A DNA stretch of 64,000 bases, from NCBI RefSeq assembly GCF_001908025.1, contig NZ_MQMG01000007.1, positions 1 to 64,000 of the forward strand. Direction: 5' to 3'. Of this stretch, positions 8,526-18,024 are shown piece after piece; positions within the stretch are counted from its first letter, which is position 1; each line of letters begins with the position of its first letter. The DNA comes from Geobacillus proteiniphilus (GTDB taxonomy: Bacteria > Bacillota > Bacilli > Bacillales > Anoxybacillaceae). Position numbers and translations under genes: made by a program. Under the pieces are notes generated by a model. The model made no database searches and was not told the DNA's origin. It was given only the letters and a program-made list of their open reading frames with translations.

Positions 8526-9668
8526 TTAACGTCGAATATCCCACTTCGGCCGCTTTTGGTGCGTGAAAAAATGATTGCGGCGTTTGCGTTTCTCGAGCCG
8601 CTCTTCGCAAAATTGATCGGCTGCCTCGATCGTCGTTATTCCTTCCGATTCAGCCCGCGCATAAATGGCGAGCAGCGTATCATAAATCGCTTTCGTTTTC
8701 GCCAACACCCGCTCTTTGTTCGCTCCGTACAGTTCATCGGCCACTTGAATGAGGCCGCCGGCGTTGACGATATAATCGGGGGCATACATGATGCCCTTTT
8801 CTTTCAACATACGGGCGTAGCGTTTGTCAGCCAGCTGATTGTTCGCCGAACCGACGACCGCTTTCACTCGCAGCTCGGCGATCGTTTCATCGTTGATGAC
8901 GCCGCCAAATGCGCACGGGATGAACACATCGGCTTCGACGCGATAAATATCCGTTCCGTTCACCGGCTTGACGGACGCCCCGATTTGCTTGCCGTACGCC
9001 ACGACCTCTTTGACTGCCGCTTCGTTCAAATCGCACACATACAGATCCGCCCCTTCTTCAAGCAAACGAAGCGCCACTTTTTTTCCGACTTTTCCGAGCC
9101 CTTGCACCGCATACGTTTTGCCATGCAAGTGCTTGCTGCCGAACACAACATCGTTCGTCGCCTGAATGCCGTAAACAACGCCCTCAGCGGTCGGCACGGA
9201 TGAGTCGCCGCTTCCGCCATACGCTTCCGGAACGCCGACGATGCAATTCGTCTCTTTCAGCGCGTGCACGAAATCGTCCGGCGTCGTCCCCATATCGGTG
9301 CCCGTGTAAAACCGGCCGCCTAATGACTCCACGAACTGACCGAAAGCACGAAACAATTCCGGCGATTTGTCTTTGCGCGGGTCGCCGATGATCACCGCTT
9401 TGCCGCCGCCAAAATCGACATCAGCGGCCAAGCATTTATACGTCATCCCTTTCGACAGCCGAAGCGCATCGGCGAGCGCCTCTTCCGTCGTGGCATACGG
9501 ATGCATCCGACAGCCGCCGAGCGCCGGCCCAAGAGCCGTGCTATGAATGGCGATGATCGCCCTTAGGCCGGTCGCTTCATCGAGACAAAACACCACCTGT
9601 TCATGTTCACGCATTTGGAAAAACAAATCCAATCTTTGTGACATGTTTGGCGATAGCATGACATTCAT
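8526..9668 (-). CDS. Phenylalanine dehydrogenase-like amino acid dehydrogenase
   Basis: 380 residues of the Glu/Leu/Phe/Val dehydrogenase family, NAD-dependent reductive amination and oxidative deamination. Motifs match phenylalanine rather than leucine dehydrogenases: [48 protein letters not shown] and [19 protein letters not shown]. Leucine dehydrogenases I know read GGAK and AEDVGT at the second and third. The dinucleotide fold shows [11 protein letters not shown] near residue 185. The C-terminal tail (about 25 residues, KRKRRNHFF...) is unusually basic. ATG at 9668 follows AAAGGAGAGGGG. The gene has an upstream palindrome shared with paaK and paaA and leads into the ABC/E1 genes, supporting conversion of phenylalanine to phenylpyruvate. 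Substrate is inferred. Confidence 0.85.
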   Translation of the reverse strand: MNVMLSPNMSQRLDLFFQMREHEQVVFCLDEATGLRAIIAIHSTALGPALGGCRMHPYATTEEALADALRLSKGMTYKCLAADVDFGGGKAVIIGDPRKDKSPELFRAFGQFVESLGGRFYTGTDMGTTPDDFVHALKETNCIVGVPEAYGGSGDSSVPTAEGVVYGIQATNDVVFGSKHLHGKTYAVQGLGKVGKKVALRLLEEGADLYVCDLNEAAVKEVVAYGKQIGASVKPVNGTDIYRVEADVFIPCAFGGVINDETIAELRVKAVVGSANNQLADKRYARMLKEKGIMYAPDYIVNAGGLIQVADELYGANKERVLAKTKAIYDTLLAIYARAESEGITTIEAADQFCEERLEKRKRRNHFFTHQKRPKWDIRR

Positions 9669-9732
9669 CGCTTCCCCTCTCCTTTGCTTCACCGCTTGAA
9701 AGCGTTTTCAAGTTAATATAACAAAAAATATT

Positions 9733-9755
9733 ATTACGTTAAAATAACGTTATAC
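9733..9755. promoter_or_regulatory. Putative paa-regulon operator A (upstream of Phe dehydrogenase)
   Basis: TATTACGT, seven bases (TAAAATA), ACGTTATA: an inverted repeat with ACGT/ACGT cores at 9736-9739 and 9747-9750, about 65-80 bases before the dehydrogenase start. The same layout precedes paaA and paaK. Confidence 0.6.
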
Positions 9756-9818
9756 TATTTTTATAGTAACGATGTTCGTTGTCAGTGTCAACCCTCTGCC
9801 AACCAATTTTTCATCGCC

Positions 9819-9846
9819 AAAAAAAGACGCCGTTTGACAGGCGTCT
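9819..9846 (-). terminator. Terminator of the nitronate monooxygenase-like gene
   Basis: Minus strand GACGCC, eight-base loop, GGCGTC followed by a T run (complement of AAAAAAA at 9819-9825), nine bases past the stop codon at 9855. Confidence 0.75.
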
Positions 9847-9854
9847 TCGTTCGA

Positions 9855-10805
9855 TCAGCGAAATAGTGTCGATAATGATTGCCACTGCGTTTTGGCTTCC
9901 GTCATCATTTGTTCAAACAGCTCGGCCACCGTTGGCACGTCATCGATGAGGCCAGCGATTTGCCCCGCGTTGATAAATCCTTCATGGAAATCGCCGAGGA
10001 GGGCGCCGCGGCGATGACGATCCTCCGATGTATATTCTTGAAACTGCTCGATCGGCATGCCTTGCTGTTCATACTCCAGCAGCTTCTCGACATACGGCGT
10101 GCGCATGACGCGGCGGATGCGCCCGACCGAACGGCCGACAATGACCGTTTCATTTTCCTTTGCCTCGACAAGCCGTCGTTTATACGCTTCATGAAACGGA
10201 GCTTCCTTCGTTGCCACAAGCCTTGTGCCGAGCTGCACCCCTTGGGCGCCGAGAGCCAACGCGGCAAGCAAGCCGCGTCCATCGCCGATGCCGCCGGCAG
10301 CGATGACAGGAATGCGGACGGCGCTGACGACTTGCGGAATGAGCGTCATCGTTGTCAACTCTAGCGGCGAGTTGATTCCCGCCGCCTCATACCCCTCAGC
10401 GACGACGAGATCCGCTCCAGCCGCTTCCGCTTTTTTCGCTTGGCTGACCGAGGCGACGACGACGATCACCTTGATGCCATGTTCCGCAAAACGTGGAATC
10501 CACGGCGCCGGATTGCCAGCTGAAAGAGAAACAACCGGCACTTGATGGCGGATGACAAGTTCGGCGATCTCCGCGGCGTGCGGCGTCACCTGCAATGGGA
10601 TGTTCACAGCAAACGGACGGTTGGTGCGCCGCTTCGTTTCGATAATCAGCGCCTCCACCTCATCGGGCGTCATCGTTCCGGCTCCGATCGTTCCAAGCCC
10701 CCCTGCTTCCGATACGGCGCTCGCCAGCTCGGCGTTGCTGATGTTGCCCATCCCCCCTTGAATGATCGGATAACGAAGGTCGAGCAAACGGCAAACATCA
10801 TTCAT
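9855..10805 (-). CDS. Nitronate monooxygenase-like / 2-nitropropane dioxygenase family flavoprotein
   Basis: 316 residues of the FMN-dependent TIM-barrel family (COG2070) that includes nitronate monooxygenases and FabK-type enoyl reductases. Visible motifs: YPIIQGGMGNISNAELASAV near the N-terminus, VIAAGGIGDGRGLLAALALG (phosphate-binding) near 175 and GVQLGTRLVATKEAP. ATG at 10805 is preferred to GTG at 10814 because GGGGTG gives proper spacing. It is a single-gene unit between paaX and the dehydrogenase, with a looser version of the regional palindrome upstream, so it may belong to the same regulon. The physiological substrate is unclear from sequence. Confidence 0.85.
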   Translation of the reverse strand: MNDVCRLLDLRYPIIQGGMGNISNAELASAVSEAGGLGTIGAGTMTPDEVEALIIETKRRTNRPFAVNIPLQVTPHAAEIAELVIRHQVPVVSLSAGNPAPWIPRFAEHGIKVIVVVASVSQAKKAEAAGADLVVAEGYEAAGINSPLELTTMTLIPQVVSAVRIPVIAAGGIGDGRGLLAALALGAQGVQLGTRLVATKEAPFHEAYKRRLVEAKENETVIVGRSVGRIRRVMRTPYVEKLLEYEQQGMPIEQFQEYTSEDRHRRGALLGDFHEGFINAGQIAGLIDDVPTVAELFEQMMTEAKTQWQSLSTLFR

Positions 10806-10825
10806 TATGTTCACACCCCGTAAAA

Positions 10826-10848
10826 AATACGTTATATATAAACGATAC
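10826..10848. promoter_or_regulatory. Putative paa-regulon operator B (weaker)
   Basis: ATACGT and ACGATAC half-sites separated by TATATATAA, so the spacer is nine bases instead of seven and one core is changed (ACGA). It lies 20-45 bases upstream of the nitronate monooxygenase-like start. The rest of 10850-11090 shows no gene. Confidence 0.4.
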
Positions 10849-11090
10849 CATATTTTTTAGAAGATGAGAATGGTTGATTTATATAACGAAGAAAAAACGA
10901 ACACCAATTAAACCGTATGAATTTCCTTTGAAGCCTATTTTTCACCAGTGAGACTGCCGTAAGTCAACGCCGCGCCCCACAGCGATGAAAAATCGACAAC
11001 GATTGGTGGGCGCCCACACCAATGATGATCGTTTGGACGACAACATGCTTCTTCCACGGTGCCGTACCGAACGTTCCATGAACGTCAAAC

Positions 11091-11123
11091 GGGATGCACA
11101 GCTGTCGTTGCGCCGTGCATCCC
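11091..11123 (-). terminator. Hairpin downstream of paaX, possible terminator
   Basis: GGGATGCAC and GTGCATCCC pair around a 15-base loop just after the paaX stop codon. The following T run is poor (GTTTGACGTT), so efficiency is doubtful. Confidence 0.4.
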
Positions 11124-11126
11124 GGT

Positions 11127-11984
11127 TCATTCCACCGATATCTCTTCCTCTTCTTTTTTGTCAAGCTCTGCCCCTTCCTGAAACACCGCTTCAAAGAAAC
11201 GGCTGGCCGGTGCTGCGAGCTGTTGGTAATAGTCGTTGAACAAGGCGGCGGCATGGCTTCCCATCCACTCATTCGGCAACAGCTCTTCCGGCAAGCCGGG
11301 GTCGATGAACAAAAATTTTCGGTATTCATGGACGAGCTTCGTCCGCTCGACAAAACATTCCGCGTCCGACATCTCGCCACGCTCGATTTTATGTTTGTCA
11401 ATCACATATTTTTGACTGTAGACCGCAATAAACTGCTCGTATTTTTGGTTGATCTCTTCTAAGTTCCAGCACTTTTCCACAAGCTGCTTATTCGTATGCG
11501 GTCCATCGTATTCGGCAAGAAAGAAGTCGACATACGGGCGGATGTCATACTTGTCGATCAAGTCGTATACTTGTTGCTCCAAATTATTCGGTGAAATCCA
11601 GCAGCTGTTGGAAATCGTGCCGAACCCGCTCCAAACAAGCTCCTTTCGCAGTTCGTCGCGCAAATGCCGCTTATCCTCAGGAATCGTATAGATGAGAATG
11701 CGCCATTTCCCGTCCCAATGCTCGGGGCGCGTTTTGTAAATGCGCCGGGCCGCTTCTTCCATCCGCTTGACGCCGCGCTCCGTGAGCGAATAGTAGCTTT
11801 TATTGCCGCGTTTTTCCGAACGAATCCAGCCTTGTTTGCTCATGCGCGACACCGCCGCCCGCACCGCCTGGTCGTTATGGCCGAACTCGCGGAGGAGGCG
11901 GATCAAGCTGCCGATCCAAATTTCACCGCCGTAATGGCGGATGTAGTCGCCGTAAATCGTAAAGATCATTGAGCGTGTGTTCAT
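11127..11984 (-). CDS. paaX: PaaX family transcriptional regulator
   Basis: 285 residues. The N-terminal winged-helix domain (about 1-75: FTIYGDYIRHYGGEIWIGSLIRLL and AVRAAVSRMSKQGWI) is followed by the PaaX central and C-terminal domains (EHWDGKWRILIYTIPEDKRHLRDELRKEL; WISPNNLEQ). The tail is very acidic (DKKEEEEISVE). In E. coli PaaX represses paa genes and is released by phenylacetyl-CoA. ATG at 11984 follows AAAGGGAG by ten bases. It lies downstream of the thiolase terminator, so it is probably transcribed separately. It is the only regulator in the island and the natural candidate for the palindromes at 9733, 20827 and 22281, though binding is inferred. Confidence 0.92.
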   Translation of the reverse strand: MNTRSMIFTIYGDYIRHYGGEIWIGSLIRLLREFGHNDQAVRAAVSRMSKQGWIRSEKRGNKSYYSLTERGVKRMEEAARRIYKTRPEHWDGKWRILIYTIPEDKRHLRDELRKELVWSGFGTISNSCWISPNNLEQQVYDLIDKYDIRPYVDFFLAEYDGPHTNKQLVEKCWNLEEINQKYEQFIAVYSQKYVIDKHKIERGEMSDAECFVERTKLVHEYRKFLFIDPGLPEELLPNEWMGSHAAALFNDYYQQLAAPASRFFEAVFQEGAELDKKEEEEISVE

Positions 11985-12073
11985 TGTGAATGGGCTCCCT
12001 TTATCTTGTTTTCGAAATATAATCGTAACAAACTTTTCTCACGCTGGCAAGACGGACGAAAAAACAAAAGGAA

Positions 12074-12112
12074 TAAAAAAGAGCCGCACCGCTAAAAAAG
12101 CAGGCGGCTCTC
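12074..12112 (-). terminator. Terminator of the paa operon after the thiolase gene
   Basis: Minus strand AGAGCCGC and GCGGCTCT form an eight-base stem around a loop, followed by TTTTTTATT. It lies about 135 bases past the thiolase stop and separates it from paaX. Confidence 0.75.
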
Positions 12113-12246
12113 GACGGCATGCAAACATGCGGCCGCAGCTTCGGCAGCTTCATCAACTTAGGCAGACGTCATTCAACCAGACCGGCTGTATGACGGGCCG
12201 TCGTCTGAATATAACCAGCCTTTCCGCCGAACCAAGGCAAGCGTTC

Positions 12247-13458
12247 TCACCGTTCGTCCGCGTTTTTCACAATCGTCGCGATTCCTTGGCCGACGCCGAT
12301 GCACATCGTTGCCAAGCCATAGGTGACGCCGCGTTTTCGCATTTCGTAAATCAATGTCGTCAAAATGCGGGCGCCGCTCGCGCCAAGCGGATGGCCGAGG
12401 GCAATCGCTCCCCCGTTGACGTTCACTTTCGCCCGATCGAGCTCAAGCTGCCGGATGCATTCAAGCGCTTGCGAGGCAAACGCCTCGTTCAGCTCGACAA
12501 GCCCGATGTCGTCAAGCGACAACCCGGCGCGGCGCAACGCTTTGCGCGTCGCAAAAACCGGACCGATTCCCATCACGGCCGGTTCAACGCCGGCGACCGC
12601 CGAGGTGACATAAGCAGCCAGCGGTTTTAAGCCGAGTTCCTTCGCCTTCTCTGCGCTCATGACTAGCAGCGCCGCCGCCCCGTCGTTAATGCCGGACGAG
12701 TTACCCGCCGTGACCGTGCCGTTTTCAAACAACGGCGGCAGCTTCGCCAGCTTCTCAAGCGTCGTATCCGGACGCGGATGCTCATCTTTGTCGACGACGA
12801 CGCGGTTGCCTTTCCGGTCGTGATAAACGACCGGCACGAGTTCATCCGCAAACCGATTCGTTTCGATCGCTTGTTTCGCTTTCATTTGACTTTCGTAAGC
12901 AAACTCATCTTGCGCCTCGCGCGTAATGCCGAATCGCTTCGCCACATTTTCCGCCGTTTGCGGCATGCTGTCGGTGCCATACATTTCGTGCATTTTCGGG
13001 TTGATAAAGCGCCAGCCGATCGTTGTGTCATACATCTCGATGTTGCCGCGCGGAAAATCGCTTGACGGTTTGGCCATGACAAACGGGGCGCGCGTCATGC
13101 TTTCCACGCCGCCAGCGATCATGATGTCCGCCTCATTGGCCAAAATCGCCCGCGCCGCATAATTGACCGCATCAAGCCCTGAACCGCACAGCCGATTGAC
13201 CGTCACCCCTGCGACCTCAATCGGCAGCCCGGCCAACAGCGCCGCCATGCGGGCGACGTTTCGGTTGTCCTCGCCGGCTTGGTTGGCGTTTCCAAAGACA
13301 ACGTCATCAATTTGCTCGACCGGCACATTCGGATTTCGCTCGATGAGCGCTCGAATGACAACAGCCGCCAAATCATCCGGCCTGACTTCTTTTAGCGCGC
13401 CCTTGTAGCGGCCAATCGGCGTGCGCACCGCATCGACAATCACAACTTCTCTGCTCAT
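12247..13458 (-). CDS. paaJ: Acetyl-CoA acyltransferase (3-oxoadipyl-CoA/3-oxo-5,6-dehydrosuberyl-CoA thiolase)
   Basis: 403 residues, standard thiolase length. The nucleophile cysteine is in [12 protein letters not shown] (about residue 91). [11 protein letters not shown] (H about 360) and CIGVGQGIA (C about 390) supply the remaining catalytic residues. In phenylacetate breakdown PaaJ makes acetyl-CoA from 3-oxo-5,6-dehydrosuberyl-CoA and later succinyl-CoA from 3-oxoadipyl-CoA. It starts 26 bases after the 3-hydroxyacyl-CoA dehydrogenase gene and is last in the operon. General fatty-acid thiolase activity cannot be excluded from sequence, but position favours the paa role. Confidence 0.92.
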   Translation of the reverse strand: MSREVVIVDAVRTPIGRYKGALKEVRPDDLAAVVIRALIERNPNVPVEQIDDVVFGNANQAGEDNRNVARMAALLAGLPIEVAGVTVNRLCGSGLDAVNYAARAILANEADIMIAGGVESMTRAPFVMAKPSSDFPRGNIEMYDTTIGWRFINPKMHEMYGTDSMPQTAENVAKRFGITREAQDEFAYESQMKAKQAIETNRFADELVPVVYHDRKGNRVVVDKDEHPRPDTTLEKLAKLPPLFENGTVTAGNSSGINDGAAALLVMSAEKAKELGLKPLAAYVTSAVAGVEPAVMGIGPVFATRKALRRAGLSLDDIGLVELNEAFASQALECIRQLELDRAKVNVNGGAIALGHPLGASGARILTTLIYEMRKRGVTYGLATMCIGVGQGIATIVKNADER

Positions 13459-13484
13459 ATTTTCTCCCTTCCTTTTCCAGCGAA

Positions 13485-14348
13485 TCAGCGATTTTCCCGA
13501 TTCGTATAGTCATAGACGCCGCGGCCGGTTTTGCGGCCGAGACGCCCTGCTTTGACGTATTGCTCCAAAAGCGGCGCTGGGCGGTATTTTTCTCCGAGTT
13601 TTTCGTGCAAATATTTTAAGTTGTTCAATCTCGTATCAAGCCCAACTAAATCAGCGAGCTCAAACGGCCCCATCGGGAAATTGAGGCCGAGCTTGATCGC
13701 CTTGTCGATCTCTTCGGGCGTCCCGACCCCTTCTTGCAGCATGTAAAACGCTTCATTGCCGACAAGGGCGCTGATCCGGCTCGTGACAAATCCCGGAAAT
13801 TCATTGACAACCACTGTCTCTTTTCCCATTCGCTCGGCCGCTTCTTTCGCCACTTGCGCCGTTTCGTCGCTCGTCTCAAGGCCACGGATGATTTCCACAA
13901 GCTTCATTTTATGAACCGGATTGAAAAAGTGCATGGCGATCACCCGCTCCGGCCGCTTCGTGAACGAACCGATTTCGGTCGGGCTCATGGTGGACGTATT
14001 CGTCGCAAAATAGCACGACGCCGGCGCATGGGCGTCAATCGTCTCGAACACTTGCTTTTTCAATTCAAGCTTTTCCGGCACCGCCTCGATCACCAAATCG
14101 GCATGGCGCACAGCGGCCGCCAAATCAAGTGAATACGACAGGCGCGCCTCGGCTTCTTGCCGCTCGCCAGCGGTCAATTTCCCTCGAGCGACCGCTTGTT
14201 CAAAAATCGAAGCAATCTCCTTCTGGGCGCTCTCCAATTGTTCTTGCTTAATGTCCACTAATGTCGTCTGGAACCCGCCGACAGCGCCGACATAAGCAAT
14301 GCCTCTCCCCATCACGCCGCTGCCGACAACAACAAGGCGTTCGATCAT
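13485..14348 (-). CDS. paaH: 3-hydroxyacyl-CoA dehydrogenase
   Basis: 287 residues. The Rossmann N-terminus has [20 protein letters not shown]. The catalytic histidine is in [17 protein letters not shown] (about residues 138-150), and the C-terminal domain has [19 protein letters not shown] and [16 protein letters not shown]. It oxidises the hydroxyacyl-CoA intermediate of the paa beta-oxidation stage with NAD. ATG at 14348 follows AAAGGAGAGGGGG. About 250 bases separate it from the upstream aldehyde dehydrogenase gene; that gap holds no gene I can support. Confidence 0.92.
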   Translation of the reverse strand: MIERLVVVGSGVMGRGIAYVGAVGGFQTTLVDIKQEQLESAQKEIASIFEQAVARGKLTAGERQEAEARLSYSLDLAAAVRHADLVIEAVPEKLELKKQVFETIDAHAPASCYFATNTSTMSPTEIGSFTKRPERVIAMHFFNPVHKMKLVEIIRGLETSDETAQVAKEAAERMGKETVVVNEFPGFVTSRISALVGNEAFYMLQEGVGTPEEIDKAIKLGLNFPMGPFELADLVGLDTRLNNLKYLHEKLGEKYRPAPLLEQYVKAGRLGRKTGRGVYDYTNRENR

Positions 14349-14598
14349 CGTCTTCCCCCTCTCCTTTTTTCGCATATGACGGCTGATGTATCAAGCCGGC
14401 GTGCCTTTCGCCAAGCGGCGGACGCCGTCAAATGAATGGGCACCCCATCAAGAGCGACGGGGTGCTCGGCAAACGAGCGGGCGTGTCTCTCCACGCTTGC
14501 CCTAACCAGCTCTTGCCTTCAAGGGCGGCAAACTGAACGTTGCTTCCAAGGACGCGACACGCTCTCGTATATGGGCAAACACAAAACGGCAAAAGCCC
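14349..14598. other. Gap between paaH and the aldehyde dehydrogenase gene
   Basis: No convincing gene. A CACCCC/GGGGTG pairing around 14440-14463 could form a small hairpin but has no T run, so read-through of the operon seems likely. Confidence 0.35.
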
Positions 14599-16116
14599 TT
14601 AGACGCCAAACGGATTAAGCGGACGCGGGCCGTAATACGACAGCACGCTTTTCGTTTCTGTGTACAAATCAAGCGCCTCGACAGACAGCTCGCGCCCAAA
14701 TCCGGACTGTTTGTAGCCGCCAAACGGCGTGCCTGGGAAAGCGGAGAATGGGCTGTTGACCATGACAATGCCGGAGCGCAGCTGTTTCGCTACGCGAACG
14801 GCGCGGCCATGATCTTTCGTCCAGATCGCGGCGGCCAGTCCATAGTCGCTGTCGTTCGCCAATTCAATGGCTTCGGCTTCATCGCGGAATTTCATCACGA
14901 CGACAACCGGTCCAAAAATTTCTTCACGAACCGCTTTCATTTGATGGTTCACGTTCGTCAAAATCGTCGGTTCATACCAGTAACCGTTTTCAAACCCAGC
15001 GACAACCGCCTCTTTTCCCCCGGCAGCGACCGTCGCTCCGTCGGCGACAGCCGATTGCACATATTCGTCAATCACTTCCAGCTGCCCGCGGCTGATGATC
15101 GCCCCGACATGCGTGCCGGCATCAAACGGATCGCCGAGTTTCAGCTGCTTCGTTTTGGCCACGAACGCTTCCATAAACGCGTCATAGATGCTTTCATGCA
15201 CATACAAGCGGGAACGCGCCTCGCACGATTGGCCGCTGTTGTAGAAAATGCCGAACAATGAGCCGGCGACAGCGGCTTCTAAATCAGCGTCCGCAAACAC
15301 AAGGCTTGGCGATTTGCCCCCCAGCTCGAGCGTCACCCGTTTTAATGTTTTCGACGCCTTCTCCATAATTTCCTTCCCCACCGGCGTCGATCCGGTAAAC
15401 GCCACTTTGTCGACGAGCGGATGTTCGACCAAATAGTCCCCAACTTCCGCTCCGGCGCCCGTCACCACATTGACGACCCCTTCCGGCACGCCGGCCTCAT
15501 GGCAAATTTCCGCCAGCACAAGGCAGGTGAGCGGCGTCAGCGACGCCGGTTTAACGACGACCGAGCATCCAGCGGCAATGGCAGGCGCGATTTTCCAAGC
15601 CGCCATCATGAGCGGATAGTTCCAAGGAATGATTTGGGCGCACACACCGACAGGCTCTTTTTCCGTATAGTTGTGAAACGCCCCCGGCATCGGGTTGACC
15701 GCCCCGCGGTGCCCAATGATCGCCCCGGCGAAAAATTCAAAGTCTTCAATCGCCTGCATTACTTGCCCTTGAGCAGCCGACAACGCTTTGCCGGTATTCA
15801 AAATTTCCAATTCCACCAATTCATTAAAACGTTCGCGCATGATGGCCGCAATTTGGTACAAGATGCGCGCCCGTTTTTGCACCGGAAAATGACGCCATTT
15901 CCCACGGTCAAACGCTTGCCTTGCCGCCTGCACCGCCCGTTCGGCATCCTCGCGCGTCCCTTTGGCGACGCGGGCGACCGGTTCGCCAGTGGCCGGATTG
16001 GTCACCACAAATGTTTCGCCCGAGGCGCTTTCGACCCGCTCCCCGTTCACAATCAAATGATAGAAATCACGTTTGGTCGGCATCGGTTCCATTTTCTTTT
16101 GTTTGACAGTCGCCAT
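14599..16116 (-). CDS. Aldehyde dehydrogenase of the phenylacetate cluster
   Basis: 505 residues, full-length NAD(P)-dependent aldehyde dehydrogenase. Motifs: IIPWNYPLMMAAWKIAPA (cofactor), FTGSTPVGKEIMEKA, VTLELGGKSP (general base Glu near 270) and FYNSGQSCEARSRLYV (nucleophile Cys near 305). In E. coli ring opening uses PaaZ, a hydrolase fused to an aldehyde dehydrogenase. Here the dehydrogenase stands alone, so it may oxidise the ring-opened 3-oxo-5,6-dehydrosuberyl-CoA semialdehyde while one of the crotonases acts as oxepin-CoA hydrolase. Phenylacetaldehyde dehydrogenase is the alternative. It starts 17 bases after the PaaG-like gene. Confidence 0.88.
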   Translation of the reverse strand: MATVKQKKMEPMPTKRDFYHLIVNGERVESASGETFVVTNPATGEPVARVAKGTREDAERAVQAARQAFDRGKWRHFPVQKRARILYQIAAIMRERFNELVELEILNTGKALSAAQGQVMQAIEDFEFFAGAIIGHRGAVNPMPGAFHNYTEKEPVGVCAQIIPWNYPLMMAAWKIAPAIAAGCSVVVKPASLTPLTCLVLAEICHEAGVPEGVVNVVTGAGAEVGDYLVEHPLVDKVAFTGSTPVGKEIMEKASKTLKRVTLELGGKSPSLVFADADLEAAVAGSLFGIFYNSGQSCEARSRLYVHESIYDAFMEAFVAKTKQLKLGDPFDAGTHVGAIISRGQLEVIDEYVQSAVADGATVAAGGKEAVVAGFENGYWYEPTILTNVNHQMKAVREEIFGPVVVVMKFRDEAEAIELANDSDYGLAAAIWTKDHGRAVRVAKQLRSGIVMVNSPFSAFPGTPFGGYKQSGFGRELSVEALDLYTETKSVLSYYGPRPLNPFGV

Positions 16117-16133
16117 CGTTTTTTCCCCCTTGC

Positions 16134-16907
16134 TTAGTTTCCTTGGAATAGTGGTTTTCGTTTTTCAAAGAACGCCTTGACGCCTTCGCGGTGGTCGGAT
16201 GTCAATCCCGCAATGCGCTGGCATTCCGCTTCCCGTTCGAGGTAGCGGTCAAACGTCGTTTCCTCGCTTTCGCGAAGCAGCCGTTTGATGAGTCCAATCG
16301 CCTTCGTTGGCATGGCAGAGAGCCGCTCGGCAAACTGCTTTACTTCCTCCTCCCAATCAGAGAGAGGAATCACCTTTGTCGCCAGTCCGAGCGCAGCTGC
16401 TTCCTCGGCGGTCACTTTTTCCCCGAGCACCGCAAGCTCAAGCGCCTTCGCCCTCCCGACAAGACGCGGCAAATAGTACAGATGGCCCGCGTCCGGCACA
16501 AGACCGACGTGAATAAACGCGGGAGCGAAACTCGCTTTTTCCGAAAGGAGCCGGAAATCACAAGCCAATGCCAAGCTCATGCCCGCGCCGGCCGCCGCCC
16601 CGTTCACCGCCGCGACAACCGGTTTTTCAAGATGATGAAGCGTTTTCATCATCGGCGCGTATCGGGAGCGCAGCACGTCGCCATGGTCCATTTCTTCCGT
16701 CACGCCGCTCAAATCTTCCCCCGCACAAAACGCCCGACCGGCGCCTGTGATCACCACGCAGCGGACGTTTGGATCCGCCCCTGCTTGTTTTAGCGCCTTT
16801 GTCACTTCCGCATTCATCTGCTCCGTAAACGCATTGAGCTGATCAGGGCGGTTGAGCGTCAGCCAGGCGACTTGTCCCTTCACTTCATAACGGATCGTTT
16901 CGTACAT
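16134..16907 (-). CDS. paaG: Enoyl-CoA hydratase/isomerase, PaaG-like
   Basis: 257 residues, crotonase fold. The oxyanion hole is formed by GAGRAFCAGEDL (about 55-66) and NGAAAGAGMSLALACDF (about 102-118). The aspartate in HVGLVPDAGHLYYLPRLVG matches the PaaG type (1,2-epoxyphenylacetyl-CoA isomerase), which makes oxepin-CoA. The C-terminus FFEKRKPLFQGN is typical. It lies between the aldehyde dehydrogenase and the second crotonase with 12-base gaps. Division of labour between the two crotonases is inferred. Confidence 0.88.
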   Translation of the reverse strand: MYETIRYEVKGQVAWLTLNRPDQLNAFTEQMNAEVTKALKQAGADPNVRCVVITGAGRAFCAGEDLSGVTEEMDHGDVLRSRYAPMMKTLHHLEKPVVAAVNGAAAGAGMSLALACDFRLLSEKASFAPAFIHVGLVPDAGHLYYLPRLVGRAKALELAVLGEKVTAEEAAALGLATKVIPLSDWEEEVKQFAERLSAMPTKAIGLIKRLLRESEETTFDRYLEREAECQRIAGLTSDHREGVKAFFEKRKPLFQGN

Positions 16908-16919
16908 CGAACGCCCCCC

Positions 16920-17696
16920 TTATTTTCCTTGGAAGCGCGGCTTTCGTTTTTCGAGGAATGCCGCCATTCCTTCTTTTTGGTCTTCCGAGGCGAACAATAG
17001 GTAAAAGTTTTTCCGCTCAAATTGCATGCCTTCATACAGCGGATAGTCGACCGCTTTCTGCACCGCCTCTTTGATCAGCCGGAGAGCCAAAGGCGGCTGT
17101 TCAACGAGACGCCCGGCCAGCCGCATCGTTTCTTCCATTAAAAGCTCCGGGCTGACGACGCGGTTGACAATCCCCAGCTGCTCGGCTTCTTTCGCCGACA
17201 TACGCGCCCCAGTCCAAAGCCACTCGAGCGCCCGCTTCGGACCGATGAGCTTTGTCAGCCGCTGCGTGCCTCCCGCACCTGGCATGACGCCAAGGTTCAC
17301 TTCTGGAAAGCCAAATTCGGCCGCCGACGACGCGACAATCAAGTCGCACGAAAGCGCCAGCTCAAAACCTCCCCCTAGCGCCAACCCGTTCACAGCGGCG
17401 ATCATCGGCGTTTTCACGATGGACAGGCGATCCCAATCGGCAAACTGGTTCAGCCACTCAAGACGAATGGGGTCATCTTTTGCCATCTCTTGAATATCCG
17501 CCCCAGCCGCAAACGCCCGTCCACGCCCGGTCAACACAATGACACGCACCTTCTCATTCCGATCAAACGCTTCCACTGCCGCAACGATTTCCGCCACCAT
17601 TTGACGGCTCAGCGCATTCAATACATCAGGACGGGCGAGCTCGATGATGCCGACCGCTCCCTCTTGACGCGCCGCAATGGAAACAAACTCACTCAT
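16920..17696 (-). CDS. paaF: Enoyl-CoA hydratase, PaaF-like
   Basis: 258 residues, crotonase fold. Oxyanion-hole segments GRGRAFAAGADIQEMA (about 57-72) and NGLALGGGFELALSCD (about 103-118). The catalytic glutamate sits in EFGFPEVNLGVMPGAGGTQ, as in true hydratases. It probably hydrates 2,3-dehydroadipyl-CoA; an oxepin-CoA hydrolase role (the alternative crotonase type) is also possible because no MaoC-type PaaZ domain is present. ATG at 17696 follows GAGGAAG and overlaps the end of the EthD-like gene by eight bases. Confidence 0.88.
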   Translation of the reverse strand: MSEFVSIAARQEGAVGIIELARPDVLNALSRQMVAEIVAAVEAFDRNEKVRVIVLTGRGRAFAAGADIQEMAKDDPIRLEWLNQFADWDRLSIVKTPMIAAVNGLALGGGFELALSCDLIVASSAAEFGFPEVNLGVMPGAGGTQRLTKLIGPKRALEWLWTGARMSAKEAEQLGIVNRVVSPELLMEETMRLAGRLVEQPPLALRLIKEAVQKAVDYPLYEGMQFERKNFYLLFASEDQKEGMAAFLEKRKPRFQGK

Positions 17697-18000
17697 GTTC
17701 CACTTCCTCACCGACCATAAAGGTGACGAGGTCGCCGGCAAATGACATGACATCTTTTGCCGATGCCTTCGCTTCTTTCGTTTTCATCGCCTCTTGAAAC
17801 GCCTCTTGACTATCGTAATACATTTCACACAACAAATAATACTCGCTCTCCGTCCCCATCGGCGTCCCCGTAATTTTCGTCACCTTGATTTTTCGGAGGC
17901 CAGGAATTTTTTCCGTCAACGGCACATGCGTCCCATAATAATGGGCGTCAAACTGCTCCTTATCTTTCGGCTGTTTGTACAAGGCGATCATTTTAAACAT
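17689..18000 (-). CDS. EthD family small protein in the paa cluster
   Basis: 103 residues of the EthD/dimeric alpha-beta barrel type (FKMIALYKQPKDKEQFDAHYYGTHVPLTEKIPGL, with conserved H in HYYGTHVPL). Such proteins often accompany oxygenases or ring-cleavage pathways, but a reaction is rarely known. ATG at 18000 is preferred to the GTG directly before it, given AAGGGGACG upstream. It lies between paaD and paaF, so it is clearly part of the operon. An accessory role such as isomerase or scavenger would be speculation. Confidence 0.8.
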   Translation of the reverse strand: MFKMIALYKQPKDKEQFDAHYYGTHVPLTEKIPGLRKIKVTKITGTPMGTESEYYLLCEMYYDSQEAFQEAMKTKEAKASAKDVMSFAGDLVTFMVGEEVEHE

Positions 18001-18024
18001 CACGAACGTCCCCTTTCCCTTTTC

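Noticed and set aside
11985-12060. Operator of the ACGT-N7-ACGT type upstream of paaX itself
   Set aside because: Only a loose CGTAACAAAC stretch is present; no inverted ACGT cores.
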